In this document: positions 1 to 11,562 of the stretch, piece by piece
How the letters are laid out: every line of letters begins with the position of its first letter
Position numbering within the stretch: the first letter of the stretch is position 1
Assembly (NCBI GenBank): GCA_963995505.1
Contig: OZ023185.1
Coordinates: 18,053,691-18,117,690 of the forward strand
Origin: Hypericum androsaemum
Taxonomy: Eukaryota; Streptophyta; Magnoliopsida; Malpighiales; Hypericaceae
DNA: 64,000 bases
Direction: 5' to 3'
Program-made: the position numbers and the translations under genes
Notes under the pieces: generated by a model
Seen by the model: only the letters and a program-made list of their open reading frames with translations
Databases searched by the model: none
What the model was told of the DNA's origin: nothing

Positions 1-941
1 TTATTCGGAGGTGGTGTACTTGATTAGGATTTTATAGTCGAAGCAAGAGTTAGACTCTTTCTCCATAAGATGAGATTGCCCTGTATTCAGTGCTTACGGG
101 CTGCGACAATCGTCCCTAAGATACAACGGCTTTTGAACTTCGAGTTCGTAGCACAACGACCCTCGAAGCTTCAGGCGAACCATCCGATATTCGAAACTTT
201 CTTGAGAGAGGGAGAGAAGAACAACTATTGCTAACGAATACTTATGCAATGAATTGTGGGGTGAGATGCAAATGAGGGGGAGAGGCCTATTTATAGGCTG
301 TTGGATGAGAGAGAGGTAGGCAGCCCAAAACGTTGCGTCTGTTCGGATGGCAGTCAGGCTGCCCATTCATGCCTTTTTGCCAGCCAAATTGTGCCTCTTC
401 GGTGGGCATTCTGGATCTCTTTGGCAGGCAACTCTCCGCTCGTGTCCCTTCGGCAGGCATCTGAGCACAGACACTTTTCTGCACTTCTTCGTGACCGTTC
501 GGTGGTCAAGCCTTCACTCGCACTCCTTCGGCCGTCTGGAAGTTTCTGGGACATTTTGGACCCGTCCAAATTTTTTCAAAATTAAAGGCCCCTCAGCTCC
601 TCGCGATGATGCGCACGTGCGAAGTGCCAATTGTGACCTGCGTCTAATGCGCCATGTGCACACGTGCGTGCGCATGTGCGTGCTTGTGCTCGTGCTCTAA
701 TGGTGCTTCGAACCATTCTGGCAGTGGTCCGAGTTGGCTTTCTAGGTGGTCAACTCATTTCCTAGTCAATAAGAAAAATCTTCTTATAAACAAGACAATC
801 TTTCTTGTTATTTTCAATGTGCTAATGCACTTTCTATTTCCACTTTGGGCTTTTAACTTAGGCCTTCCACTTTGAACTTTGCATTGAACCTTTGGGCCTT
901 TCCACTTGGACTTTTGCATTGAATATTCATTCAATTTCCCA
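1..941 (-). repeat. copia LTR, inverted copy
   Basis: Long terminal repeat in minus orientation. Read on the minus strand it begins TGGGAAATTG at 941 and runs to the left edge of the window, where the final bases are probably cut off. It matches the plus-strand LTR at 2694-3603 along its length, including the TATAAATAGGCC-like promoter (near 285-297 here) and the end CCGAATAA. The two LTRs therefore face each other instead of being direct repeats, which is not the normal arrangement of one intact element. Confidence 0.88.
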
Positions 942-1027
942 CTTCCGCCTGTTGATGACTGTGTAGGTCGAGAACATCTCCTTGTCTGAGCAGATGTGTC
1001 GGGTTGCCCCTGTGTCAATGACATAAG
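942..1027 (-). pseudogene. copia protease fragment
   Basis: On the minus strand this short stretch reads VIDTGATRHICSDKEMFS, which contains the DTGA active-site motif of Ty1/copia aspartic proteases. It abuts the start of the inverted LTR on one side and plus-strand reverse transcriptase sequence on the other, so it is a fragment at a rearrangement junction. No PPT-like run separates it from the LTR, and gag and integrase are absent. Confidence 0.75.
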
Positions 1028-2139
1028 ATATGCAAGCTGGTCAAGTCACTATACGGACTGAAACAGGCACCAAACAGTGGCATGAGAAATTTGACAAAAT
1101 AATGATGTCAAATGGCTTTAAGATCAATGAGTGTGATAAGTGTGTATACATTAAAGGCACACCTGATGCTTACGTGATTGTATGTCTATATGTAGACAAT
1201 ATGCTAATTACGGGAAGCAGTAATGATCTTATCGTGAAAACTAAGAATATGTTAAAGAACAACTTTGACATGAAAGATATGGGTCTAGCTGACGTCATAC
1301 TAGGGATTAAAATCTCTAGGACGACTGAAGGAATTGTCTTGTCACAATCTCACTACGTTGAGAATGTACTCAAGAAATTTGATGCTTTTTACAAACCTCC
1401 GGCTAAGACTCCGGTAGACCTGAGTCTTCACTTAGCTAAAAATAGAGGGGACCCAGTATCTCAACTGAGATATGCAAGGATCATTGGGAGCCTGATGTAC
1501 TTAACAAATTGTACACGCCCTGATATTGCGTATTCAGTTAGCAAGCTTAGTAGATTCACAAGTAATCCAGGAACAGATCACTGGCTAGCTCTGGAAAGGG
1601 TTCTAAAGTATCTAAAACATACTTTGAACCATGGCATACTATATATAAAATATCCAGCTGTATTGGAAGGATACAGTGATGCGAATTAGATATCGAACAC
1701 TAAAGACTCCAAATCTACCAGTGGTTACGTATTCACCATAGGAGGTAGAGCTGTGTCTTGGAAATCCTCTAAACAAACGTGCATAGCTCGATCCACCATG
1801 GAGTCGGAGTTTATAGCACTAGACAAAGCTGGGGAAGAAGCTGAACGGCTCAGAAACTTCCTAGAGGATATTCTGTGTTGGAACAAGCCTGTGCCCCCTG
1901 TATTGATACACTGTGATAACATGTCTGCAATCGGGAGAGCACAAAGTACAATGTACAATGGTAAGTCTCGACACATCTGTAGGAGATATAACACCGTTAG
2001 GCAATTGATCTCTGGTGGTATAATTACCATTGATTAGGTGAAGTCCAAGGACAACATAGCTGATCTTTTGACGAAAGGAATCAAAAGAGATCAAATGTAT
2101 AACACAGTAAAGGGAATGGGGTTCAAACCCACACATTAA
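1028..2139 (+). pseudogene. copia reverse transcriptase-RNase H remnant
   Basis: C-terminal half of a Ty1/copia polyprotein. It opens with [13 protein letters not shown] in one frame and continues after a 1-base loss near 1070 as [16 protein letters not shown]. The catalytic box usually read YVDD is YVDN here. Downstream are the typical [19 protein letters not shown] and SGYVFTIGG blocks and the tail NIADLLTKG. A stop at 1687-1689 sits where copia proteins usually have W after SDAN, and another stop at 2035-2037 precedes KSKDNIAD. The frameshift, two stops and changed active site make it non-functional. Confidence 0.93.
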
Positions 2140-2693
2140 AGAACGTTCATAGCGGTAACTCAACCATGATGAGTGAAGATCCCACAAACTTGGTTCAATG
2201 AGACAATTAAGTTATGGATGGTTCAGATGAATACTTGGAATCCATCCCATTCTCAGAAGCTGCCCAAGTACGAACCTGCAGAGGTGTGGTAAGGCTAAGC
2301 GTTTACGCTTTTAATGATTCCTATACCAGGAGAAGGTGGAGTATGGCATGACACTCTTGATGGGAGATCACCCATATAAGTGTGAAGTGGGGCCGCTTCA
2401 AACAGAAAAATACTTATGAATCCAAGATAAGGTCCATGGCCGAGAAACAGACCCAACGTGAGAACCAAAGGATATTAGAGATATCATTGTGTAAATATTA
2501 TTGTCTTGGTTTACATAAAAAAGCTGACCAGTTCAAGACATCGCGTTCACTGGGCAGCAAGTAAATCCGATAACATCTTACTAGAGAAGGTTCAAAGCCG
2601 TAAGCTACATATCTCGATGTAATGATATTTCGTCGAAACTTTTCTTAAAAAAAGTGTCAGCATGCATTAATCATCATTCATGTGGGAGATTAT
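2140..2693 (+). other. copia 3' untranslated internal region with polypurine tract
   Basis: Non-coding stretch between the end of the RNase H frame and the 3' LTR. It ends with a purine run, GGGAGA at 2684-2689, five bases before the LTR start TGGG. This is the usual position of a plus-strand primer (PPT). No other gene is visible. Confidence 0.7.
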
Positions 2694-3603
2694 TGGGAAA
2701 TTGAATGAATATTCAATGCAAAAGTCCAAGTGAAAAGGCCCAAAGGTTCAATGCAAAGCCCAAAGTGGAAGGCCCAAGTGGAAAGCCCAAAGTAGAAATA
2801 AAAAGTGCATTACCACATTGAAACAACAAGGAAGATTTTCTTGTTTATAAGGAGATTTTCCTTATTGACTAGGAAATGAGTTGACCACCTGGAAAGCCAA
2901 CTTGGACCGCACTATCCGAGCACGAGCACGAGCACGAGTACGAGCAGATTTGGACGCTGGTCATAATGGGCACTTTGTGGCGCACTTGGCACTTCGCACG
3001 TGCGCATCGTCGTGAGGAGCTGAGGGGCCTTTAATTTTGGCAAATTTCGGACGGGTCCAAAACATCCCAGAAACTTCCAGACGGCCGAAGGAGTGCGAGC
3101 GAAGGCTTGACCACCGAACGGTCACGAAAAAGTGCAGAAAGGTGCCTGCCGAAGGGATACGAGCGGAGGGTTGTCTACCGAAGGGATCCAGAACGTCCAC
3201 CAAAGAGGCACAATCTGGCTGGCAAAGGGGCCTGAATGGGCAGCCTGACTGCCATTCGAACAGATGCAACGCTTCGGGCTACCTGCCTCCTTCCCATCCA
3301 GCAGCCTATAAATAGGCCTCTACCCCTCATTTGCATCTCACCCCACAACTCATTGCATAAGCATTCGTTAGCAATAGTTGTTCTTCTCTCCCTCTCTCAA
3401 GAAAGTTCTGAATATCGGACGGTTTGCCTGAAGCTTCGAGGGTCGTTGTGCTACGAACTCGAAGTCCGAAAGTCGTTGTATCTTGGGGACGATTGCCACA
3501 GCCCGTAAGTACTGAATACAGGGCAATCTCGTCTTACGGAGAAAGAGTCCAACTCTTGCCTCAACTATAAGATCCTAATCAAGTACACCACATCCGAATA
3601 ACA
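2694..3603 (+). repeat. copia 3' LTR
   Basis: LTR of 910 bp starting TGGGAAATTG and ending AATAACA. It holds a TATAAATAGGCC promoter near 3306-3317 and is the mirror image of 1-941. It correctly follows the RT-RNase H remnant and PPT, so it is the 3' LTR of that remnant. Confidence 0.88.
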
Positions 3604-3632
3604 ACACCTAGACACTGTCCCCATGAGGGTGG

Positions 3633-3995
3633 GTCAAGCTTAACTCGGATGAGGCCTCCAATGGAAACCCGGGCCCTGTCGGGGGTGTGGGAGCCCTTCA
3701 AGACCATAATGGCAATTGGCTCTCGAGTTTTGCCTTTTCCATGGGCTACTGTGATGCACTAGCTGCTGAAGTATGGGCAATTCGCCGAGGACCGGAGCAT
3801 GCGTGGGAAAAGGCAGTGGAGAAGCTGGTTGTAAAGACTGACTCGCAACTTGCAGCCAAATATATCACCGAGGGTGTTGCAAAGGAGAACCCAATTACAC
3901 CCCTCGTGAAGTTATATAATCGCCTCATCAGCTGTAACTGGCAAGTTGAGGTCAACTATTGTCCTAGGTTGTGTAATTTCGGTTGCTTTCAATGA
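3633..3995 (+). pseudogene. LINE-type RNase H domain fragment
   Basis: An open stretch of about 120 codons reading VKLNSDEASNGNPGP, then GALQDHNGNWL, CDALAAEVWAIRRG and VKTDSQLAAKYI. This is the pattern of the RNase H-like domain (RVT_3 family) found at the end of plant LINE polyproteins and in related host proteins. Candidate catalytic acidic residues (SDEAS, the E of AEVWAI, TDSQ) are present. There is no reverse transcriptase before it and the frame ends early at GCFQ, so I read it as a truncated fragment. It begins 30 bases after the copia LTR. Confidence 0.72.
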
Positions 3996-4349
3996 AAGGG
4001 TGCAAGCCACCCACCAATTTCACCCAAAAAAAATACACAAAGCCCACAAGAACCACAAAATGATAAAAGGGAGAAGAAATATGGGCCCTTTCTAAATAAA
4101 GCATTCATTTCACTCGTGATAACGCTACTTAATTAATTAATTAGTACATGAAATTCCTTAAAAGTATATATACTTCTGATTCCATTTTTATACACACTTG
4201 ATCGCTTCCGAGGCTGGCTCATCAGGAAAAGCAAACGGGCATCAAGCAACTTGAAAAGAAGCCCATTCCTCTCTTCTTCTGTTAGTACACACAAAAAAAG
4301 AAAATGACCAAACATAATCAGGCTCTTATAAATAAAAAAACAATTCTCG
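3996..4349. other. intergenic, no gene seen
   Basis: AT-rich spacer containing the likely 3' untranslated region of the minus-strand NOI-like gene. Nothing else is recognisable. Confidence 0.5.
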
Positions 4350-5623
4350 TTATATTATAATTAAGAACAAATTATAATTAGTGGGGATAATTAAAGTGGG
4401 CCCTGCCTTTCTGGGTTTGGAAGAAAGGAGCGGTGGTGAGATCTTGTAGAGATCCTCATCAACAGGCTTAGGAGCCTTTGGAGTTGGTTGGCTTGGTGGT
4501 AATTTCACGTCACTTGTCACCCATTTCTGGTGCTGTTTACCACCCTCCTTGACATGGGGGTGACGCGATTTTGCCTGCACATATCAATGTTTTAAAAAAA
4601 TACTATCATACTTGAAAAAATTTTGGGTTGTTCTCCAATTCGTTTTAAATATGTTGGAAAAAATTTGGGTTGTTCTCCGTTTTAAATATGTTGGAAAAAA
4701 TGTGTAAAAGAAAGATGAAGCAATAAAACTATGCACCCATATCACATACAACCAAAGATACGGAGGCCCCCAATTTCCAAAGTGGCGTCTTTTCATTCTC
4801 TTTTTCTTTTACTTCTTTTTATAAACAAAGCAATTAAAAGTCCAAAAAGGCTTAATTGGGTGTAGGTTATTTTACGGCCCACATTAAACATTATCATTTC
4901 CCTTCTTTTCATGATACTTAGAAATTTAGAATCTTCTTTTTCTAAATGTTCTAATATAAGGTGATAATGTTATGCCTTCACTGATCTAATTCACATAAAA
5001 TTTTCACACTTATAAAAGAAATTTACAATCAATGGTGTAATAATATCAACGAAACCAAGGATCATTACAGACTACGAAAGAGACAAGTAATTGGACCCAT
5101 TTTTCTTTATTTGAAGCTTGGTGTTGGCCCCAAGAGAAAAAAAATTAATTTTAGCAAGAAGATGAGCCAAAATTTTAAAAGATTGTCTCAAAGTTAACCC
5201 TTCAAAAGAAAAGAATTATTTTAATTTTCAATAACAAATTAATTATACCACCTAGAAGGATGTATACTTGTAAAAATGAAAAAAAGTGGCTAATTAATTA
5301 CCCTTCTGTGGGGGACAACAATCATGGCCGGAGTGATGACGTCATTAGCATATAAGTCGCCGGCGACGTACAAGTCCCGGTCCTCGGAGTAGCTGTAACG
5401 AAACAAGCCAGCCGCCTGCCTCGCCGTCTCGAAGCACTGCGTGAAGGGAAGGTCATTGTTCCAGTCCCAGCTCCCAAACGCCGGCACATGGTAATTCCCC
5501 CTCGTATAGTAACACTCCTACACACACAAACACAACCATTGAACCCCGAACTTCCGTCAAAACATTCGGCCAACTACCTTTTAAACAAAACCATAGGTTT
5601 AGTAATTAGCTACTTACCTCCAT
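4350..5623 (-). CDS. NOI/RIN4-like protein (AvrRpt-cleavage-site domain)
   Basis: Three-exon gene: 5618-5623 (ATGGAG only), 5302-5517 and 4350-4574, all with GT-AG borders; the joined frame gives 148 residues. Near the N terminus (residues about 13-30) it reads VPAFGSWDWNNDLPFTQCF, which fits the NOI domain of plant RIN4-type proteins; PxFGxW is the site cut by the bacterial effector AvrRpt2 in RIN4. A second conserved block, HPHVKEGGKQHQKWV and DEDLYKISPPLL, lies in the last exon. Family members are usually small, often lipid-anchored immune regulators, but no C-terminal cysteine anchor is seen: the frame runs from KPRKAG into AT-rich sequence and stops at 4350. A missed intron or C-terminal decay is possible. 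The two-codon first exon was chosen because it supplies an ATG, a clean donor GTAAGTA and frame continuity. Confidence 0.83.
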
Positions 5624-5905
5624 TGCAAGTTAAGTAGGAGGGAGAAGGTAAGAGTGTGGAGTTGGAGCTTGGAGGGCAATCTTTTAAAAGGGAATGGAGG
5701 GGTAAAGAGGCTGGGATCCAAGGCAATTTAATTGGGGACTGGGAGTGGGAAGAGGGGAACAGTGAGAGTGATAACGAAGTTTCACAGTAAGAGGCAGAGA
5801 GACAAAGAGGGTAGGGCAGAGAGATGGAAAGGAGGAGATAATATACCGGAATAAGACGGGCCAATGGCAAAGTGCATGGTATAATAATTCATCGATATAT
5901 TTATT
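5624..5905 (-). promoter_or_regulatory. putative leader and promoter of the NOI-like gene
   Basis: On the minus strand the region is strongly CT-rich (about 5640-5850), typical of a plant 5' leader. A TATA-like AATAAATATATCG lies around 5889-5902. The assignment rests on position and composition only. Confidence 0.35.
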
Positions 5906-7191
5906 GAACCGACTAATTCATGTTCCAATGATTTAGAACTTTTAAAAGATGAAAAGATCCTCACTATAAGTATTTAACAGTTGCATTCAAGTTGGGTATA
6001 ATTTTAGAAAGGTGATAAAACTCTCTTAACAAATATCTAACACTGGTACGTTCCAAAAAACTCGAACTTCGGACTAGATTAAGTTAGAACAACTCAGTTG
6101 TTCGGTAATCTAAGTATCTATTAGTATTCAATATCTATTAGTTAAAATAAAATAAATTTGATGATAATAATCTAAGTGTACATTGTACAATAAATAAGGT
6201 AAGGTTGCTTTCTCTTCGGAATATAAAGTTATTAGGTTTATTTCCATTTGGTCTTTTCCACATTGTTCTTTTTTTTGTGTTAGTATCTCAAAGTGCAGCA
6301 AATAAAAAAGAGCGTCCCTAGATGTCTTCTTTTTCAACTTCCGAGTTCTTCTTTTGCCTTTATATTTGTTGCTGGTTTTGTGAAAATCAGGTGAGGCTTG
6401 TTTGATAAAGTCTACTTAGGCACGTAAAGTGAAATGTTATAAAAGTTAATTAGAGGCCACAAGCTCGGATTCAAGAATATACAAGTCCACTCTATAGAAA
6501 AATGATTGGTTAATAACTACTTACTAGTAAGCTTGTAGATCATCTAACAAAATGTTGTTCTAGTTTTAGACTCTAGGCATGCAATTGCATTAAATTTAGC
6601 GACGAGATCTTCATTTGTTTGGCTCCTACTAAGCAAAGTCTGGCACTATTAAGTATTGAGTTCGAACAATGACAATCATTTGGAAGAAACCATTTCAAAG
6701 CAAAAATATCACTTGGAAGAAAAACATTTGTCAAGATTCAAGTACAACTGTCGGTCGATTTAAATCAGTGTTCTAAAATTTATTTGGGTACTAAATAATC
6801 CTAGTCAATATCAGTCCAATGAAATTGATTCCCATCAAAACTCCACCGTTTCAAGAAAGCCCCATTATTATTTTTTGTTTATACTACTAATATTCGGAAA
6901 CAATCGAATAATCAAAAATTGAGTTGTGTAAAAATTTTGAAAAAAAATAAAATTCTCATAATAAATATTTAATATTATTATATTTTTATTGACTCGAAGA
7001 TGAGAAACTAGATAGCTGGCCATAAGCTAGTATATTTCCTCTAAATGAGGATGCATATTCCAATGCACTATTTTTAAAAAAGAACATATCTCCTCTCTTT
7101 TTTCCCGGGTTTCTCTCGTTGGGGACTGAGGTTGTCGGTGTTGTTCATTCTCCAAGCAAAGACGAAGGCCAAAGGTTAAGCAAGTGTGAGC
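5906..7191. other. intergenic, no gene seen
   Basis: AT-rich sequence on both strands with only short chance frames. No transposon ends, RNA gene or coding pattern was recognised. Confidence 0.5.
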
Positions 7192-7506
7192 GAATTTGGT
7201 CTTGGAATGATAAATCTAACTGGTTATGATTCAATAGTGTATACAGTTATGATTCAATAGTTTACCTGATTATGATTCAATGGTCTATTTTTTTCGTCCC
7301 GGATAAATCGGGACTGTCCCAGTTTCCCAGTTACGATTCAATAGTTTACTCAATTACGATTCAATGATTTATCCAGTTACGATTCAATACTTGTAGGCTA
7401 TTTTTATTTTTCTCCCGTATTTTTGCATTTTTTCAAGATAGTCCTCGCGTGTCCTTCAATAAAAATCCTTCAGCACCGTGGTGGATTTGGCCTCAAGGAC
7501 CAAATC
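7192..7506. mobile_element. short element with 23-bp periodic units around a hairpin (copy 1)
   Basis: Bounded by inverted ends GAATTTGGTCTTGGA (7192) and TCAAGGACCAAATC (7493-7506). Inside, units starting TTATGATTCAATAG begin at 7224, 7247 and 7270, and units starting TTACGATTCAAT begin at 7331, 7354 and 7377, so the period is exactly 23 bp on both sides. Between the two triplets is a hairpin GTCCCG-GATAAAT-CGGGAC. A sister with the same plan and near-equal length lies at 36210-36513. No protein is encoded and no clear target duplication was seen. Confidence 0.6.
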
Positions 7507-9012
7507 CGATCCCTAACCAAGTTGGGTATTATGATAACAGTTTCTATTTCGTTTTACAGTAAAAATTTTATAAAGTGATATTGTTGGGACCGAAAAAAAT
7601 TATCACTTTAGAGAGATTCTCACATAATAGAGGTTTATATTTTTTAATACAAAAAATTATTTTGTTTGTATCCAAGTCACCAAAAAATTATAAATAAATT
7701 ACAATTATTTATTTGACCACATCCAAGTCTCCAAAAATATATTAATAATAATTAAAATTATTATCTCATAGAAAATAATCATTAGTCACGAAATAGCTAA
7801 ATCTCGACTTATAGCGTCATTCAAACGTTACATTCGATTGAAATATATTTTTTACAGCAAGACGACGATCATAAGGACCATTTGAGAATAATTCAAAAGA
7901 TGAATGATGATGTAGAAGTTATCAAACAAGAAAATATAGCATAAATTATTCAAATTTGCGAAGTATGTAAAAATATATATATTTATTCAAAAATATCACT
8001 TTATGCAAAAATTGGGACCAAAATTTTGCACTAATATTTTCTAAAAAATTATTATTTATTACGTTAGAGGGTTATTAAATTTTTTTTACTGGTTCCGACT
8101 TGGGACTGAAACTTTTTACCAATTTAGAGAGGTTATCAATTTAGAAGATATCACTATACTACATAGGTTTTACTGGATTAGAGTTAATGGGTCAATTCTC
8201 ACTTTTTACGAAAATTAAAAAATTTTATTTCGGAGAAAACAGAAGTCCAATTCTGTCTAAAATTAGGGGTTCGAATTTAGTGGAGACACGGTTTTTAATG
8301 ACTATCAAATCTGTAGACACGATTTTTAATAAAATCTGATGGTCTAAACAAAATTTTCTCCGTGAGAACCGACTTTTATGTTGTTTCTACTCAATCCAAA
8401 ACCTAAAATTAGACCTAAATTTTCTTGACTAAGGGTAGGCTTTTTTTGTTGAGAAAAGAGTAGGCTTTTTTGATAGGCAGGCGGTATGTTGCCTTTTTGT
8501 TCAACATTTATAACCCCACGCCTACTCAGAACCGGCGAGCCTGGTGCTCTGTGCCTGCACAACGTTAACTTTTTGCGAATATTAATTTAACTTTTCGCGA
8601 AATTTAGAATTCAAAATTTTGAAAGGCTGTTAATGTTAAATATATGTGGAAAAATTTTATTTTCATTCAAAAAATTTATAATTGAATTTATCGATTAATT
8701 AATTTTTGACAAAAAAATAATATCAACCAAAAAAATAATATCATTTGTCACTAGCAACGTCTATGGATAGTTTTTCACTTAAAAAGCCCCTTGCAGTTAA
8801 TTTCCGGTCAACTACCCAACATTATTAGTTTATTACCCACGACCGAGACCGTAAAAAGGCATCAAAGGTTTCTCACGTTAATGCAGTAAAAAGGCGAGGG
8901 TTGGAGACACGCCAAGCAATAATGATTTGACGAAAATATAGAGTTCAAATTTTAACGAGGCATAATTTTTGATGTAAAAATTTATGTTTCAAAAAATTGC
9001 CAGTAAAAAACG
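7507..9012. other. intergenic, no gene seen
   Basis: AT-rich sequence. Phrases such as TTCAAATTTTAACGAGG recur loosely, suggesting old repeats, but no family could be named and no coding frame is credible. Confidence 0.45.
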
Positions 9013-9511
9013 GGGGGAATTTATTACCGGTTGATTTGGATAGTTAATTCTATCGGTTGACGACATTTAATTTATAAGGTGGTGCAGTGAAATCTGTGAC
9101 GTGGGTCGGTCTCACCTTGGGTTTGGGGTTGAGGCAAACAAATATATTACATAGGAAGCCTGCTCAACGGCTTTTTTAATCATTCCTCTCGTCATGGTCT
9201 TGTTTTCTTTTGCATGGTCAAGGAACCTGTTTCTTTATTTATGGGAACCTGCTGATATACATGTTTGTGTTTCTGCAGTAAATGGCATGGCATGTCATTC
9301 AATATCATTTGTCTTCTTTGTGAGAGGTTTCATTTAGTTGTTTGAATGTATAAAAGTACGTAGTTCAAACATGCATTTTTCGGTTTGTTAGGTGTTTATA
9401 CTGCAAAGATGATTCTACACGACTCAAAGTCTTGGATACTAATTCATATTTCTATTTTTATTTGAAGAAAATTTTTTTTAAAAAATCAAGATGTCGGTAA
9501 TAAATTCCCCC
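9013..9511. repeat. short inverted repeat, possible MITE
   Basis: The 17-bp string GGGGGAATTTATTACCG at 9013-9029 recurs as its exact reverse complement at 9495-9511, enclosing about 465 bp with no coding frame. This is compatible with a miniature inverted-repeat element, but no target duplication was confirmed. Confidence 0.35.
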
Positions 9512-10853
9512 ACAATTCGTATTTCTATTAGATGTCGGTTTTCATTATCTCTAACGTCAACACGGTTGACAATAAATGACATGTCATTTTTACCAAGTGG
9601 GATAAAGCTGCGGGGCAGGTACAACATTTAATTATCAGGCTTCAGTTGAGCACAGTCGCAGTGCTGTTTTCATTCAGGGAAATTACCTATATCAATTTAA
9701 TATTCGAATTATATATTTGTTTAAAAGGGTACAAATTTTACATATTTATTAGTATTCCAACCAACTCTGCGATTTTTTTAATCCTGGATTACGTTAAAAT
9801 TAGAAGAAGTGGTCCACGAATTCAGGGGATTCATTGGTCCTTTCCGTGGAGATTCTTAGCCCAACTATCTGACTAAAGGCCAGAGCTCACCCGAAAATTA
9901 AGAATAAAAGACAGAGGATAAAAACTAAAAAGGCTACTTCATAGCCAACACATGAACTTCTCCTTTATTCCTTCATCGTCCTTGTCGTTTCCGCAACGTT
10001 TTATGACCTAATTTCCCATGCTACTTGGTCTTCCCCCTAGTTGAAACTATTGTAAAAATTGTTCGGTTAGTAAGACCCGACAATATTTAATTTGGATGAA
10101 AACGGACAAGCCCACACTCAATGGACCGTAGGCCCAGTACGAAGATTAATCATCGCTAGTTGGGCTCTTTGTTCTTCTTATATACATGGCCTTGCCAGAT
10201 CCAGCGTAATTCGATTACTTTTCTTTAATACGTACTTTTTATTATTATGTCAAGAAATAGAAAAAAAGGTGCAAGAGTCCAAAAACACCAAAGAAAAAAC
10301 ATTGATATACATGCTGACACACAAATCAGATAATCAAAAGACAACTACATCTAATCTCAAATTAATTTACAGGCGGGGGTAGTCGAGAGGCACCCACACA
10401 AAATCAAACCCTGTCCCTGTACAAGCGCGTATGTTCGATTACCGATCAAGCAGAGACTTTTAAGAAGAAAATATCAAAGACAAGCAAATTCGCCCAATTG
10501 ATGGCAACAAAACCAAGAGAAAACAAAGTCCAATACAGACAGGCCCAAGTAGTAAAAACACTACCAAAGTAGAAGCAGCAAATTACACTTTGGTTATTCA
10601 AAGGAAAGTCCAATACAGATCCTCTAATTTTGTCACACTACTCTCAACTATACACATAATATCACATACATGTATAGGAGATACCATTGGACCCGAGCTC
10701 AAAGTCCAATAAGATTTGGGTCAAAAATCCAACAGAAAGCAATCACAGGAAAACATGAAATAGAAACTCAAATAACACAACTAGAACAACAACAATAACA
10801 AACAACCTTAGCATTGCACCATGAATTCATTCATTCATTCTTCTTCCCTTCTT
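9512..10853. other. intergenic, no gene seen
   Basis: Mostly AT-rich non-coding sequence. The part just below 10854 is the likely 3' untranslated region of the acidic-protein gene. Open frames at 9646-9876 and 10092-10382 have no recognisable protein character. Confidence 0.5.
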
Positions 10854-11562
10854 TTAGATCATTTCATCGTCATTTTCGTCGTCGTGGTCTTCGTCGTCAT
10901 CATCGTCTTCGAGGTCGTTAAATTTCCTACCATAACTAGGGACCGGCTTCTCCTCGCTTACAGCGGTTGAATCCGCCACCTTGTCTTCCTCGTCCTTGAA
11001 TAGTTCGTCGCCCGTTGCTGAGTATTCTTTGTTCTCCTCTCCAATTATCTCATCGTCGTCTTCGTCGTGGACGTCCACTTTCGGTTCCTCGATGGCGGTT
11101 TCCGGCTTTTGTCCCTGAGCACAGCATGGACGTGGTGTAATTTCTTCGGCGTGGTCAGTGATCTCTTGAACTGGGGACACTGCTTCAACCTGGAATTTTA
11201 TATACACAGAATTTTAGTTGTGCTTATATTTAATTTCTGAAGGTAATTGTGCTTATTTAATCGAGTATACATAAGCTTCTACCATAATTTTCCTTGAAAA
11301 TATTTTATCAATTTTTTTAACAGACATACTAAGGGTTATTTTATAAAAGGGAAAAAAATTACAAGGCTTTTTTGATTGCTCAGTGTGGTACTGTATGTAT
11401 AGTCAATTAAGGGGATGAAAAAAAGTTAGATTTTGTAAAAAAATTTACAATAATGTTGAATATTTGTTACATAAGATTTGTCACATTTCAACGAAAAGAT
11501 AAATTTGTGCAAAAATTAAGTTAGAGATTCGAGGAAATAGGTTAAACCTGGGAGGAGGCCAT
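10854..11562 (-). CDS. small acidic protein, unrecognised
   Basis: Two-exon gene: 11548-11562 (MASSQ) and 10854-11189, joined across a GT-AG intron, giving 116 residues. The start ATG at 11560-11562 is about 125 bp downstream of a clear TATAAATA box, and the acceptor TTCCAG precedes VEAVSPVQE. The protein is very acidic: it has clusters such as DVHDEDDDEIIGEE and ends in DLEDDDDDEDHDDENDDEMI. No signal peptide, membrane segment or known domain is visible. Acid-tailed proteins of this type are often nuclear, chaperone-like or nucleic-acid-associated, but that is inference. The small size, clean splice sites and promoter argue that it is a real gene. Confidence 0.68.

Noticed and set aside
7224..7399. 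Possible CRISPR array from evenly spaced 23-bp repeats
   Set aside because: Units abut without unique spacers, the DNA is plant nuclear, and no cas genes exist; it is a periodic repeat element.
8344..8562. Minus-strand 72-codon frame
   Set aside because: No domain, no promoter or splice context, AT-rich surroundings.
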